A program made the position numbers and the translations under genes. Below, piece after piece: positions 43,695 to 55,884 of a stretch of DNA of 64,000 bases (its first letter is position 1; each line of letters starts with the position of its first letter). Origin of the DNA: Muscardinus avellanarius (lineage: Eukaryota > Chordata > Mammalia > Rodentia > Gliridae); the NCBI GenBank assembly GCA_963383645.1, contig OY726574.1, positions 56,247,977-56,311,976 of the forward strand. The letters run 5' to 3'. The notes beneath the pieces were generated by a model. The model was not told the origin of the DNA, made no database searches, and was given only the letters and a program-made list of their open reading frames with translations.

Positions 43695-43744
<50 letters not shown>
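43578..43744 (+). repeat. SINE fragment with a (CA)n tail
   Basis: Internally deleted sense copy ('gacccaggcattgctgggag', then 'ggttggagctcagctcagag') whose tail is a pure (AC)n run at 43700-43744. Confidence 0.85.
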
Positions 43745-43746
<2 letters not shown>

Positions 43747-43925
43747 TAATGTAAGGCAAGCATAAAAATAAAAACAAAAATTAAGTGTAAAATAAAAAGG
43801 AAGGAAGGGTTAAGAGTCTAAATGCATGAAATTTAAGGGAAAAAAAGACAGAAAAGAACAAAAAGAACCAGGGAAGAAAGAAAAAAGAAACATAGGAGAG
43901 GGACAAAGACCACAAGTAAGAAAGA

Positions 43926-43964
<39 letters not shown>

Positions 43965-43984
43965 TGTGTGTGTGTGTGTGTGTT

Positions 43985-44035
<51 letters not shown>

Positions 44036-44260
44036 CAGAGCTGCAAATACTGACAGAGATTTATACCACATCTATACAATTCTCTCTCCTCTGTGAATTT
44101 TACCTTTGCCCCCCCAAAAATATATAAACACAGAAGTGGATAAGTTAATAACAAATGCTACAGAATAGTCCTCTTGGACTATATTTTTATTTATAATAAA
44201 TAAATTCCAGTTTATTTTGGTTTTGCTTGATCATAAACATTCTTATGATCAAATAAATTT
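43745..44260. other. Purine-rich and unique DNA around a microsatellite
   Basis: Apart from the compound microsatellite at 43926-44034 nothing is recognised. Confidence 0.4.
43926..44034. repeat. (TG)n(GA)n(TG)n(GA)n compound microsatellite
   Basis: Four alternating blocks: GT (43927-43951), GA (43952-43963), GT (43965-43987), GA (43988-44033). Confidence 0.97.
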
Positions 44261-44376
44261 TTTTGCAGTACTGGGGCTAGAGCCCAGGAGCATTCTACCT
44301 CTGAACTAAACCCCCAGAGCCCAGGGGCATTCTACCTCTGAGCTAAACCCCCAGCCCTATTTTTTTCTTAATTTGA
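44261..44376 (-). repeat. SINE ID half with an internal tandem duplication
   Basis: Reverse ID half in which about 38 bases ('agcccaggagcattctacct' to 'aaacccccag') are repeated in tandem (44280-44317 and 44318-44355). The B1 half is lost. Confidence 0.88.
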
Positions 44377-44453
44377 AACTCTTGAGCACTACAAAGTAAG
44401 TTTATTCCTTTTAAAAATATTTTAAAGTTTTAAATTTAAAGGTATTTAAATTA

Positions 44454-44634
44454 TCTAGGTGTGGTGGTGCATATCTGGAATCCTAGTCCTTGGGAGGCCT
44501 AGACAGGAGGATTGCATGCAAGTTTGAAGCCAGTGCATCATGACTTACTGAGACCCTTTTTCAAATGAAATAAAGAGTTGGGTGTAGCTCAGAGGTAGAA
44601 TGCCCTGAGTTCAATCTTTAGTCTGAAAAACAAG
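44454..44634 (+). repeat. B1-ID dimeric SINE, older lineage
   Basis: Sense dimer with the start 'tctaggtgtggtggtgcata'. Confidence 0.88.
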
Positions 44635-44647
44635 GTATGTAAATTGA

Positions 44648-44831
44648 TAGGTGTGGTGTCACATGCTGGTAAGTACTTGGGAGATTGAGACAGGAAAATC
44701 ATGGGTTCCAGGCCAGTCTCCACAAATTAGGGAGATACTGTTTCAAAAAAAATTTTTTAAATTGTTTTTAAAGGGCTGGCAGTATAGCTCAGAGGTAGAA
44801 TTCTACTGGGTTCAATCTCTAGTACCAGAAG
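44648..44831 (+). repeat. B1-ID dimeric SINE, older lineage
   Basis: Second sense dimer directly after the previous one, with a longer A/T linker between the halves (44743-44772). Confidence 0.88.
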
Positions 44832-46077
44832 ACTTTTTATCACATGCTTTTGTGAGTTTTGCTTAGCATTCCCCATAATAATGTAAATAAATTATTCCTA
44901 TAAATTGACTATTCAAATCCTTTGCATATTTTATCCAGAGATAGAAAAGATTAAGAATGTATTTCTCTATCATATGAGAATAGATGCTAAAACAATTCAT
45001 TCAAACGCATGGGAATTTTGGTTAGATTTTTGGTAAAATGATTTGGTTTTGCTCCAGCAATTTTTTTTTGTGGGGACAGCTCTGGAAGTTCAGGAAGAGT
45101 GTATTCTGCTACCTCCATATTACGTAGGTGTGCTTGCTTTTTAAAGCAGATATATATTTACAAAATGGGCTCTATGTTAAAATCACTAAGAATAAGCCTT
45201 ATTTTCTCAAGCACTTCATAAATGACATCAGAAATATGTTCTTTTCAGGGAGGAATAGGAAATCTAACTTCTAATTTGAGGTAGCACATAGATACAGGGA
45301 TATTTTGCCTCATTGCCTGTATTATTGGGTTTTAAGCCATATGTTCCTGGCTTTAGTTCACAATATTTACACCACTGGTGGGATATAAAATCTGAGCACA
45401 GTATGTCCCATTCTGACTTCATGCTATAGCTCATTTTTATTTCAGAATATGTTCATCACACTCAGTCATATGACTTAAAGAAAAATTTTTAAGCAGGCAG
45501 AAATACCATTCTGGGCTAAGATTATAGAAACTAAGTTTCCTCTCCTACTTGTAATAATGAATTAAAATTATAGTATCAAGAATAGAAGTGACATTTATGT
45601 ATTAACATATTTTTATCTTCCCTAAAGTGTAGGATTTGAATATATTCCCTATTCTGGGTTCTGGAAACTAAATTATTTCCTCTCCTACATATTTCCATAG
45701 CCCACACACATCCTCGGGCCCTCATGCTCCACTTAATTGAAAGGGATACCGCACAGAAACTAAACGACGCCTTTGCATCCATCGCACACTCCTCTACTAC
45801 CAGCTCAGAAAGAGACACAGAGGTCCAACCACAGCCCGGCCCAGAACCATCTCTGTTCAGCCACAGCAATACCCTAGATGAACAATTTCTCTGTTTCAGA
45901 TCACAAGTAGCATTCAGAATTACCTTTGGAATTCACAAGTAGCATCATCTCTCCACCACTAATTTTTCAGTCATTACCTAACTTGAAAGCTTCTAAAGGC
46001 TAAGACTAAAATGAAGTCACTAACAATGTATCACCTAAAATTTCAATGTCTTCACTGCACAATCTGCCTTTTAAACA
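44832..46077. other. Unique DNA with one CpG-bearing patch
   Basis: No repeat recognised. At 45700-45860 CpG is locally frequent, and frames of 72 codons (45724-45942, plus) and 97 codons (45576-45869, minus) overlap. Neither resembles a known protein. Confidence 0.4.
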
Positions 46078-46281
46078 AGCTGGGCGTGGTGGCACACGCT
46101 TGTAATCTCTGTGCTTGGGAGGCGGAGACAGGAGGATCGCACAGGTTCGAAGCCAGCCGTGCTAGCTTAAGAGACCCTGTTTCCAAATAAAAATATATAA
46201 AATAGGTTTGGGAGTGTAGCCCGGAAGTAGAAGGGTTTCCGGGAACCCCAGTACCACCAAAAAAAAAAAAAAAAAAAAATT
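46078..46281 (+). repeat. B1-ID dimeric SINE, younger lineage
   Basis: Well-preserved copy with the perfect B-box core GGTTCGAAGCC at 46144-46154, the variant ID half ('ggtttgggagtgtagcccgg') and a 21-base A tail. No clear TSD. Confidence 0.93.
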
Positions 46282-46897
46282 GGAATTCATGTGGGGAATC
46301 ATGACAGATTCTTTGCTTGTCAAAACTGTATCTGGACCTTCTCCTAGGCCCATCTGCACCCTTTCTAAAATCCAGTTTTAGCAAGAATCTTGCTAAGTCA
46401 ATTGAGCAACAAACCCGAACACAGTCTCTCACACACACACACACACCCACACACACACACACGCGACCTGGTTGGCTTCAATATCTCACTAGGTTCCACC
46501 ATACCTTCCAGCAAGAATCCTGTTAAGTCAGGTTAGCCAGAATCCCCAGGACCCCTGAGCTTCCCTCTTAAGTTTCTCTTCCATTCACCATTTTCCATTA
46601 ACCAACTTCCACCTGGGTCCTTGGGTATCATTTCTCACATGCCTATGCTGTTATTCAGAGTTGAATCTAATTTCATTAAAATGGCTCTGACCAAAGTCCT
46701 CATTACTGTGTCTTAACAAGCAAGTATCACTGAGTAATTTAAAAAGATAGTTTGAGTTTTAAATAGCATCAGAAACTATCCATGAAATCACAATGGCCTC
46801 ACTAAAAAAAACTCTAAATGAACTAATATGGTTCCCAAGTTATAGAATTTAAGTTTGAATAGGGAAGTGACCTCACAGGTTGTAAAAATTTTGTTTC
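46282..46897. other. Unrecognised DNA, possibly an old interspersed repeat
   Basis: Two related words about 140 bases apart, 'agcaagaatcttgctaagtc' (46380) and 'agcaagaatcctgttaagtc' (46511), flank a (CA)n run at 46430-46463. I cannot name the element. Confidence 0.35.
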
Positions 46898-47106
46898 AGG
46901 CTGGGAGTGGTGGTGCACACCTGTAACCTTAGTATTCTAGAGGTTGAAACAGGAGGACCGTAGGTTTGAAGCCAGCCTCAGCAATTGAGCAAGGCTATCA
47001 GCAACTTCATGAGACCATGTTTCCAGATAAAAAATAAAATCAGGCTGGGGGCATAACAAAGGGATAGAATGCCCCGAGTTCAATCCCCAGCACTGTAAAA
47101 AAACAT
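46898..47106 (+). repeat. B1-ID dimeric SINE, older lineage
   Basis: Sense dimer ('caggctgggagtggtggtgc') with an ID half altered at 'gggcataacaaagggatag'. Confidence 0.9.
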
Positions 47107-47234
47107 AATAATGTTTAAGAAGAAAAGAAACTTACTTGTCAGGCTAGTTGATAGCTGAAATGAATTCAAATTCAAGACTCCTGATTCTTAATCCAATATT
47201 CTTTCAATTTTAATGCATATCCTTCAATTTTGCC

Positions 47235-47605
47235 ACATATCTTAAGAGATATTAGTCAGTCATGAAAAATAGTCAGAAATTCTCCCTCATATGTGGGAGG
47301 TCGGGAGAAATTGGGAGACAAGAGGGACCCCAGACAAAGGAGAAACCTTAGTAGAGTAGGGGAGGGGACCTAACTGAGGGGGATGGGGAGGAAGAGGACC
47401 TGAAAAGGAAACTGCTCAACAGACATGATGAGCATACACAAACGTATCAAAGCCAATTGGTGTGTTAGACACAGGAAGAAGGGGAAGGAGAGGGACTGGG
47501 GTGGGAGCAAGGGGGGCTCATCAGGGACTATGCGCATATATGCCTCTATCATCCTGAACTGCATCAAGATGTGTGACTACAATGCACCCGTAAAAAAATA
47601 AAAAT
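47235..47605 (+). repeat. L1 3' UTR
   Basis: Sense 3' end with only the last bit of ORF2, a purine-rich middle, and the terminal 'gatgtgtgactacaatgcac', then 'ccgtaaaaaaataaaaataa'. Confidence 0.8.
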
Positions 47606-47613
47606 AAATCATA

Positions 47614-47690
47614 AAAAGGTCTGGGAGCATATGTCGGAGGTTGGATGCCCCTGGGCTCAGTCTACAGTACTACAAAACAAAACAAACAAA
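47614..47690 (+). repeat. SINE ID half only
   Basis: 'ggtctgggagcatatgtcgg' to 'cagtactacaaaac'. The 5' half is absent, and it lies immediately after the L1 tail. Confidence 0.72.
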
Positions 47691-49116
47691 TGCTCAAGAA
47701 AAGTCAGACAAATCCTAGCTTCTCCATGGAGGTCTTGTTTTTAAATGGTCACATATCTGAACGACTAGGCCAGCCCTTCACCCTGGTGTATCCCTAAGAC
47801 AAGGCTCCTATAACAGCCATGGAGATCTTGAGAGGCTCCATCTGTCGCTCACCCTTAGCTCATCAGCTCAGAGTGAGTGTGAGTCACCTCTCTGCTGAGT
47901 TCAGTGGAGAACGACCATAGATAAAGCACTTTCTTTGCTACCTCAAGCCTGGAGCCAGATTACATTGGATCCTGTGGCTAGAAAAAGAAGCCAAGATGGG
48001 AAAGCTCCTGGTTTGGTCAAGTTATCTACTAACTCACCTCGGAACACTTGCACTTATATTAAAATTCTACATATATGAAATGCATGTAAAAGCACACACA
48101 GATGGGGTGAGCAGATGCCATCACCTTTTTTAAGGACAATGAATAGAAACTAGACTTCCCTATGAAAAACAGAAGTGTTCTTTACTCCTTGAAATTTCAC
48201 TTTCAGACTTAAGGAGGAAGATTTACTGTCCAAATTATGTTTTACTTCGGCAAATATTAGTTTTCCCCAGGAACACAGTGACTAACGATACAATAAAATC
48301 GTGCTGGACAACAGGAAAGAGACAAGTTGATTTAAAATGTTAAGACTGGCTTCAAACTCTGGAGTGGCCAGGGCAACTACTGCCATTATTTGTATCTTTA
48401 TTCTTCACCTATCATGATGAATGACACAAGTCATCAGTAAACATTGGTTTTGTGATTGAGTGAAGAGAAATAAAACCCCACATGAAACTCAGTATATATT
48501 AACTTGGGGTAAGGAAAGCCTTATCATATCTATAATCCTCAGTCAATATTTGAAATTTCCTTTTTCCTTCAACAAAACTAATAATGTTAATTCATAACTG
48601 AAATGACTTTGATGTAAAAGTTTTTATAAACTTTGAGAAAGTGACTCGTTTTTTTTCCCCAGCATTTAATCTAGTTCTTATCCACAAAAACATGGATACT
48701 ATCTTTCCTTTCAGAGACTCACAACTATCATATCATGGTGATGAGATGAACTGAATAGAAGACAGTAATCATGCAAAGATAGGAAAGGATGGACATGAGA
48801 CTCAACGGGACACAGAACAGCCCTGCTGGAAGCCATGGTCTGTCCTGCTCTGTGCGGCAGGAGGGGGGAGGGGGGGTCAGTGTCCCTAGATCTACAGGTT
48901 CCAGTTTATCTTGGCTGGTGGGAGGCACTCACAGGAGAGAAAAGAACGGGAGGATCATAGGGCTGGGATCAACTGATATCATTCCTTTCCTTTGGAATGT
49001 GTCCTGGTTGGTGCTGCCTCTACTGAAGGCTACTACTGCTCCCATCAAGTGGCCCCATACCCTTAGCTTTCTCTATGCTCATAAACCTTGGCCCTTTGGA
49101 CCCACGGGATCTTTGT
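47691..49116. other. Unique DNA
   Basis: No repeat recognised over about 1.4 kb apart from a G run near 48851-48875. The 125-codon frame at 48789-49166 runs into a SINE and has no domain I recognise. Confidence 0.45.
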
Positions 49117-49296
49117 TTGTGTATGTCTTTTACTGGATATTAAACTGGGCAGCATTCTGCCTTTGAGCCCGATTTTATATTTTGAATTTTAAAACAAGGT
49201 CTTGCTAAGTTGCTGAGGCTGGCTTAGAAACTGCGATCCTTGTGTCTCAGCCTCCCAAGTACTGGGATTAAAGGCGTGGGCCACCATCCCTGACTA
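49117..49296 (-). repeat. B1-ID dimeric SINE, older lineage
   Basis: Reverse dimer with 'tactggatattaaactggg' in the ID half; the 5' end is at 'ccaccatccctgac'. Confidence 0.87.
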
Positions 49297-49349
49297 AGAG
49301 TCTTAATAACACTTCTTCAGCTGGGTGTTGTGGCATACCCAGGAAGGAA

Positions 49350-49745
49350 CTGTATTAGTGCATAGTAGTCATACATCTTAACAGGGTACAAGATAGTGGA
49401 GGCACACACGCACACATCACCCATTGAGCCCTTCCCCAAGTCCCACCCATTCCCACTCTTCTCCCTTCTTCTCATATCTGGCTTATTGACTTTGATATCT
49501 TTATGGACGTTATGTACATTAGAGAATTCCCCTCTTCCTCCCTCCCATCCTCCTCAGTTAGGTCACCCTATTTGCTCACCTATAGTTTCTTCTTCCTCTG
49601 GAGTTCCTCCTATGACCCTTTTCCTCCCTAGCTTCCTCATATTAGGAAAAGCATCCAATTTCCTACTTTTTGTGACTGACTAATCTCACTTAGCATAATG
49701 TTCTCCAGCTCCATCCATTTCCCTGTAAATGATGTAATTTTGGAA
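49350..49745 (-). repeat. L1 3' UTR and ORF2 end
   Basis: 'cacacatcacccattgagcc', a C/T-rich stretch, then 'ctcacttagcataatgttct' and 'cagctccatccatttccctg'. A short B1 5' end, 'cagctgggtgttgtggcata', lies just left at 49318. Confidence 0.78.
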
Positions 49746-50284
49746 GGGATTTAATGCTAGATTGGAACCTGAGGGAAGCTCTGGAGGACTGGGGGAAAAC
49801 GGTGAGGAAGAACTGCCCCCAGAAGTGAAGGAAAGCAGCTGGCTGAACCCAACTGCCCACAGCACCCACGGGGACCATTTCCAGGTAGACGCTCAGAATC
49901 CACTGCAAGCCCCTGCCCGCAGCAGCCCATACGCACACCGTCCATTGGCGCCAGGCAGTGATGACTTCTCCTTTTCTCTCATTTTCAAATTCTTGTATAA
50001 ATTGCTTTCTTGATCAAACCTAGCAGCCAACCCTGTGGCAATAATTCTTGAAAATGTTCATCACGGGCCGTTCATCTGTGCATGTGAGATAAACAAATAA
50101 AGGGAGAAACTATAAGAACTCAGTTTCCAACAAATGGTCTCAACACATTAAGTTCTACTCAGAATTAGAGTTAATTGGCAATATTTTGTTTTAAAAGTAA
50201 TACGTGAACATGATGTCTAAAATCAAACGGTAAAAAAGGAATGTGAATTAATTAGACACAGTCCCAAGATATAAACACTTTTAT
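49746..50284. other. Unique DNA, moderately GC-rich start
   Basis: The 83-codon frame 49762-50013 is Glu/Pro/Ser-rich at the start and resembles nothing I know. Its antisense frames are equally long, so coding is unlikely. Confidence 0.4.
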
Positions 50285-50425
50285 ATTTATGACTTGGGCA
50301 TGGTGCATTATAATTGTGCATTATAATGAGGTTAAGAGTGATAGAAAGATACATGTCACTGCACCTAGACTGGTTTCCCCCAGATTCTACCCCAGTCCCT
50401 CCCCTTCCCGTACATAATATGAAAT
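50285..50425 (-). repeat. Possible L1 3' UTR fragment
   Basis: 'gcattataattgtgcattat' and 'ccagtccctccccttcccgt' resemble the distal L1 3' UTR in reverse. Confidence 0.45.
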
Positions 50426-51231
50426 TGGCATTTTGAGTGGTTCTGGTATTCTGTTCCGTACTTCCAGTATCAATATCCATTCCAAAGCATATTTCCTGGC
50501 TGCCTCAATAAAACATTAGGAAATAAGTTTACCTGCAATATTACCCCAACTCTCCTCTCTACATTTGCTGCTTGTATTTTTATCGATTGATTATAATTTT
50601 TCACATACTGTAAACTAAATATTTATTTACTTCAGAGGTTGTCCTGAGACAACTGTCAGATAGCTGGAGTGAATGATGCTCTTTATGACTCCTTTCATGA
50701 TAAAATGAAGAAAAATGCTAATGACAATATTATGCTTATATAACCCACTTCCTGAGGAACTCCAAGTTGCACGACTAAATCCACAGAGAAGAAATTTAGA
50801 TGCAAATTCACCCAATGTGTCCTGATAAATAAGATATCAAGAAAATTAGCAAATTTTAAACTCTCACCAATGTTCAATCATTATATCATAAAAACATAAC
50901 TTTATACTCCAACCCGTTAACATGATTTCTGCTTTTGAAGAAATTTCTGGTTGGTTTCATTTTCATTCATAACTTTTTTGAAAGAATAATGCCCTCAGCT
51001 TATCACTAAGAGAATGCTCTGATGAAGCTTTACTATATTTTAAAGCCACTTTGGTTCTGGATCAGTTGGAAAGGGGTTCGGCGTAATGAAATTGAAAATA
51101 AAGCAATCGTGTCTTAAGCAGACAGGGATTTATTTACATCACACAGTGGCCTCCTGGGCTGAGGCTGATATAAGTTGGAGCAACATATAATGATAGCATT
51201 AGATACTTAGAACTTTTCCACTTTCCTCTAT
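50426..51231. other. Unique AT-rich DNA
   Basis: Nothing recognised. Confidence 0.4.
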
Positions 51232-51438
51232 TATTCTTTTTGTTTTGTTTTGTTTTGTTTTAGTACTGAGGGTTGAACCCAGGGGCATTCTATCTCTGAA
51301 CTACACCTCCAGCCCCTTTTATTTTTTATTTTGAAAAAGGGTCTCAGTAAGTTGCTGAGGCTGGCCTCAAACCTGCAATCCTCTTGTTTCAACGTCCAAG
51401 TACTGAGATTATAGGTGTGTGCCACCACACCTGGCCTT
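51232..51438 (-). repeat. B1-ID dimeric SINE with (TTTTG)n tail
   Basis: Reverse dimer preceded by TTTTG repeats (51240-51261). Confidence 0.92.
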
Positions 51439-51794
51439 CCTCCAGTATTCTGATTACATAGATTTCTTCATCTTTTTGGTTCACACGTTGGTAGCCTCAA
51501 CTCCCGGAAGAAAGAAAACACATATAAAAGTAAAAATGCCTCCCCTGGCAAGGCCTTGTCTTTTTATTCAGAAAAAGTAATGTAGAATAAATGCTATTTT
51601 GCTTTTTATACACTGACCATTGTTACATCTTACAAGCATCCCTAGAATTGCCTTGGGGTAAGGAGTTGGTAAGGATGAAGGGGCTTCTGGGTAGATATTG
51701 TATCCATGATATCTCTTGCAATATTCTTCTTAAAAGGCTCTTTCTCTGATTACTCTGAATTAAGTCAGTCCATTACTAAGACATGTTGAGTTTT

Positions 51795-52190
51795 CTTTTC
51801 ATTGCATTACTGGGTAAAGTTCCTGTTTTTTTGCATATTATTCTTTCTACTTTGTGTGTACCTTCATTTATTTTTCCACTATATATATCCTCAAACCTTC
51901 CCTGAGCAAAGAAGACTAGAGATACACTTGCTGATTCCTAAGTATATACTGAGTATTGCTTTCATACTTGATAAAACTTTATTTACCACTTTATAAAATT
52001 CTGGATTGAAGTTGTTTCCCCCCACAGAACTTTAAAATGTATTGCTTCATGTCTTCTACCAACGAGATAAGTCTGAAGCCAGTCAAATTCTCATCACTGT
52101 GTAAAAAAATATTTTCTGCTCTCTAATAAAATTTTTTCTTTATCCTTATCATCCTGGCATTTTATCAGGTTACTCCCAGATACAATCATT
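51795..52190 (-). repeat. Possible old L1M-type remnant
   Basis: 'catgtcttctaccaacgaga', 'gtctgaagccagtcaaattc' and 'catcctggcattttatcag' resemble reverse 5' regions of old L1s. Weak. Confidence 0.35.
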
Positions 52191-52238
52191 CATTCAGCTA
52201 TTACAGAGCACTCACACAGTCTATGTGAAAGTAACTGG

Positions 52239-52380
52239 GAGCCGGGCATGGTAGCGCATGCTTGTAATCCCTGCGCTTGGGAGGCTGAGACAGGAGGATC
52301 GCACAGGTCGAAGCCAGCCTCAGCTACTTAGTGAGGCTTTCAACAACTTAGTGAAACCCTGTTTCCAAATAAAATATAAT
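52239..52380 (+). repeat. SINE B1 half
   Basis: Sense B1 part with young-looking features ('gcttgtaatccctgcgcttg') but an older linker; the ID half is missing. Confidence 0.85.
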
Positions 52381-52419
52381 TATTCTTTAAACCATGTATA
52401 AATATAAAATATACATCTT

Positions 52420-52613
52420 AGCCAGGCGTGGTGACACACGCCTGCAATCTCAGTACTTGAGAGGCTGAGACTGGAGGATCACAGGTTCACTGCCAGCCTC
52501 GGCTACTTAGTGAGGCCCACAGCAACTTAGTGACACCCTGTTTCAAAATAAAATAGGGCTAGGGGGTATAGCTCAGAGGTAGAATGCCTCTGGGTTCAAG
52601 TCTCAGTATTGCA
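52420..52613 (+). repeat. B1-ID dimeric SINE, older lineage
   Basis: Well-preserved sense dimer whose tail runs into a GATA-like stretch (52614-52645). Confidence 0.92.
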
Positions 52614-52732
52614 ATATAGATATAGATAGATATTGATATAATAAAATATTGATTATATGATACATATAATAAAAATTAATAAAAGACAAAACATTATATT
52701 CTTTTATATGTGAGTTTCTGGGAGTAAAATTA

Positions 52733-52940
52733 TTTTTTTTTGCAGTACTGGGGATGGAACCAAGGGGCATTCTACCTCCAAGCTTCAACCCCAGCCCTAT
52801 TTTTTTATTCTTTATCTTTAAACAGGATCTCACTGAGTTGCAAAGGTCCTCATTAAGTAGCTGAGGCTGGCCACGAATGGTCATCCTCCTGTTTTAACCC
52901 CCAAATGCTAGGATTGCAAGAGTGTGCCACCACGTCAGGC
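52733..52940 (-). repeat. B1-ID dimeric SINE
   Basis: TSD ttctgggagtaaaatta (52716-52732) versus ttctgggggtaaaatta (52941-52957), 16 of 17 bases alike. Confidence 0.94.
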
Positions 52941-52984
52941 TTCTGGGGGTAAAATTATACTCATGCATTTTGTTGTCTTGTTGT

Positions 52985-53145
52985 TTGTTTCTTGACTAGT
53001 AAAGGGATTGAACCCTGCAGCATTCTACCTCCTAGCTATACTGTCAGCCCTTCTGAGTTTTTATTTTGAAACAGGGTCTCATTAAGATGCTGAGGCTAGC
53101 CTTAAACCTGTGATCTTCCTGTCTCCACCTCCCAAGTGCTGGTGC
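52985..53145 (-). repeat. SINE, 5'-truncated
   Basis: Reverse copy that lacks the start of the B1 half; it stops at 'cccaagtgctggtgc'. Confidence 0.85.
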
Positions 53146-53168
53146 TCAAGTTAAATTTAAAAGAATAA

Positions 53169-53340
53169 GTCAGGTGAGATGGCATGTGCCTGTAATCCCA
53201 ATACTTGGGAAGCTGGGTCAGGAAGATCACAGGTTTGAAGCCAACCTCAGCAACTTAGTGTGACCCTGTTTAAAAAGTAAAAAGGGCTGAAGGACAGCTC
53301 AGGGGTAGAATGGACATAGGTTCAATCCCTAGTACCCCCC

Positions 53341-53391
<51 letters not shown>
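53169..53391 (+). repeat. B1-ID dimeric SINE with a long (CA)n tail
   Basis: Sense dimer ending 'ccctagtaccccccaa', then (CA)n to 53391. It lies head to head with the previous copy. Confidence 0.93.
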
Positions 53392-53392
<1 letters not shown>

Positions 53393-53410
53393 GAAAACTC
53401 TACTGGCATG

Positions 53411-53612
53411 CTTTTTCTTAATAGAAGTTACAACCATGTAAATATCATGATACTTGATTCTATAATAACCATTACCACTATTAAAAATTATGATGATTAA
53501 GGGCTTGTTTCTTTTTCTTAATAGAAGTTACAACCATGTAAATATCACGATACTTGATTCTATAATAACCATTACCACTATTAAAAATTATGATGATTAA
53601 GGGCTTGTTTCT
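53411..53612. repeat. 100-bp tandem duplication
   Basis: Two adjacent copies (53411-53510 and 53511-53610) of a 100-base unit beginning ctttttcttaatagaag and ending aagggcttgttt, with the first two bases of the unit repeated at the right edge (53611-53612). The only difference I find is T at 53448 versus C at 53548. Neither copy is a known repeat. Confidence 0.97.
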
Positions 53613-55029
53613 GAGTTTATAAAACCCCAACAAAGGTGTTTCTTAGTAATAGGAGAAATCGACCTCTCATCCACTGCAGCTGTGGATGAGTGTCGGGTCT
53701 GGCCAGCAGCACTCCTAGTTTAATTCTTCATTTGTTATACAATCTTCCAGGTATACTGCTGTTTCTGAACCAGCCACGAGGTTGTGAATCAAATCCGGTA
53801 ATCTCGTTCTTTGCATGTGCGGGCACGTTTTCAGTAGCAGAGCGAGAGTTGGCGTAAATGAATCTATTGATCCTTTTCAAAATTCGACGACAAACCAATT
53901 TAGAATCAGATATATTAGGTGTCAAGTGCGGCAGTTACAGCAAGATCAGTGACATAATTAAGGGCACTGTTGAGTATTAGAGGAAGATGAGAGGGTATTT
54001 TTTTTTATTTCTTGTTAGAGAGTAAGAAACACTAGTTGAATAACAATCATTTGGTTGCCCATGAAAGTACAAGTCACATTAATATTTAAGTCTCTTAATA
54101 GTCTCTAAATTCTGCCTATTTGGCCCTGAGAATGTCTGGCAGGTTCCATGACAAAGTGTTCCCAAGAAGGTCTTCTTCAAAACATTTTATTTAGAGATGG
54201 CACTCATACTCTTTTCTATAATATATCACACTGACTTCTTATCTTTCTACATTAAAAATCTCACATTACACATTTCTTCTGGGAGAACATATAAGATAGA
54301 AGAGAATAAAATCCCACTAAAATGGTGTTTATGAAATTACTTTATTAGAAAAAAGGTAGTTATTTATGTGACCAAATTAAAGACAAAAGACCAAACTTGT
54401 CTTCCTTCTTCCTTCTGTATGTAACCCCTTGCATACAGAAATAGATGTGAATCTCCAGTTACTTGCCTCTTAATCATTTCAACATCTAAGACATTTTCCC
54501 TTGAAGTGTAATAAATAAATGTGAGAATGAAGACTGGGGGACATAGTTACTGGCTTATTCTATAATCAAGCATACAGCTCAGTATAAGCATGCATACATT
54601 TCAAAAGCCATCCTCAAGAACCATGTTCAACTCTCATTTGAGTACTTTCTTTTTTGCCAATCAGTTGTACTTTTGAAAATACGCTACCCTTTCTAGATAT
54701 ATTACATGAAGGATTGTCAGTCTAACAGCTACAATAAAATGCCTAAATCTCCCCCTCCTCCCATTCCCTACCTTCGCTTGTTAGACAAATCTCAGGAAAA
54801 AAAAAAACATGCCTTATCAATTTCCTTACTTCCCTTTTATTTTTTTTCTTATCTCTCCCTTTAAAATTACCCCAGCAGTATTCACTCTTCATTGGGACTA
54901 CTGCAAAGGATGCTTGGCAGTTGGGATGCTCTGTATCTCTTTGCTACATATGCACCATTAGCCCTTGACGTTTTTTATTTTTCTAAAACGCACTTTTATT
55001 TGTGCCTTATATTGAGGTTTAGAATGAAA
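53613..55029. other. Unique DNA, CpG-retaining at 53650-53990
   Basis: The first 350 bases hold at least a dozen CpGs, unusual here, and an antisense frame of 65 codons (53728-53925). I recognise no protein. The rest is AT-rich and featureless. Confidence 0.4.
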
Positions 55030-55847
55030 AAAAACATACATGTACAAAGCACCCAGTGTACTTTTCTCCAGATATTGCCGCCTTCGTGATATTGAAATCG
55101 GTGTGGATAGCTTCATGAGTGGACATAGGCTCCTTTGAACTGATTCCCTCGGCAAGTCTCCTCCTGCCCCACCTCACTTCCTGCCCCCAGTCCCTTCCAC
55201 CATTATACTGGTATCATGCCCCACTCATCTGAAGTCTCTTATCCCCGCCAGTTTCTTTCTAGCTTCGATGTATGTGAGAAAACATGGCTCTTGACTTTCT
55301 GAGATGGGCTACTCTCACTTAGCATAATATTGTCTGATTCTGTCTATTTTCCCACAAATGACATGATTTTGTTCTTCTTTATGGCTGAGTGATATTCCAT
55401 TGTGCTATATATCACTTTTGTAACCCATTCATCTGTTGACCGTAGATAGGTATATATCACTATAATATTCTGACTTCAGTCCTGTTGGAAGGATGCCCAG
55501 GAGTGGTACCCCTGGATCATATGGAGGCTCTATACCCAGTCTTCTGAGGATGTGCTAACTTGTAATTCCATCAACAGTGGAAAACAGGAAATAAGGATCC
55601 TATATCCCCAAAAGCTTGCTAGCATTTATTGTTGTTTTATTCATGTTGGTTGCCATTCTAACAGAGTTACATGAAATCTCAGTGTAGTTTTTTATTTGCA
55701 TTTTCCTGATTGCTAATGATACTGAATATTTTTCTGAACATTTCTTGGCCATTTGTAAGAAGTATCGGTTAAATTGTCAATTTTTTGATTGAGTTATCTG
55801 ATTTTTGGGTGTTGCTTTTTAAGTTATATATGTGTGCGTGTGTGTGC

Positions 55848-55884
<37 letters not shown>

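Noticed and set aside
43781..44154. Ser/Leu and Thr/His repeat frames
   Set aside because: Produced by the compound TG/GA microsatellite.
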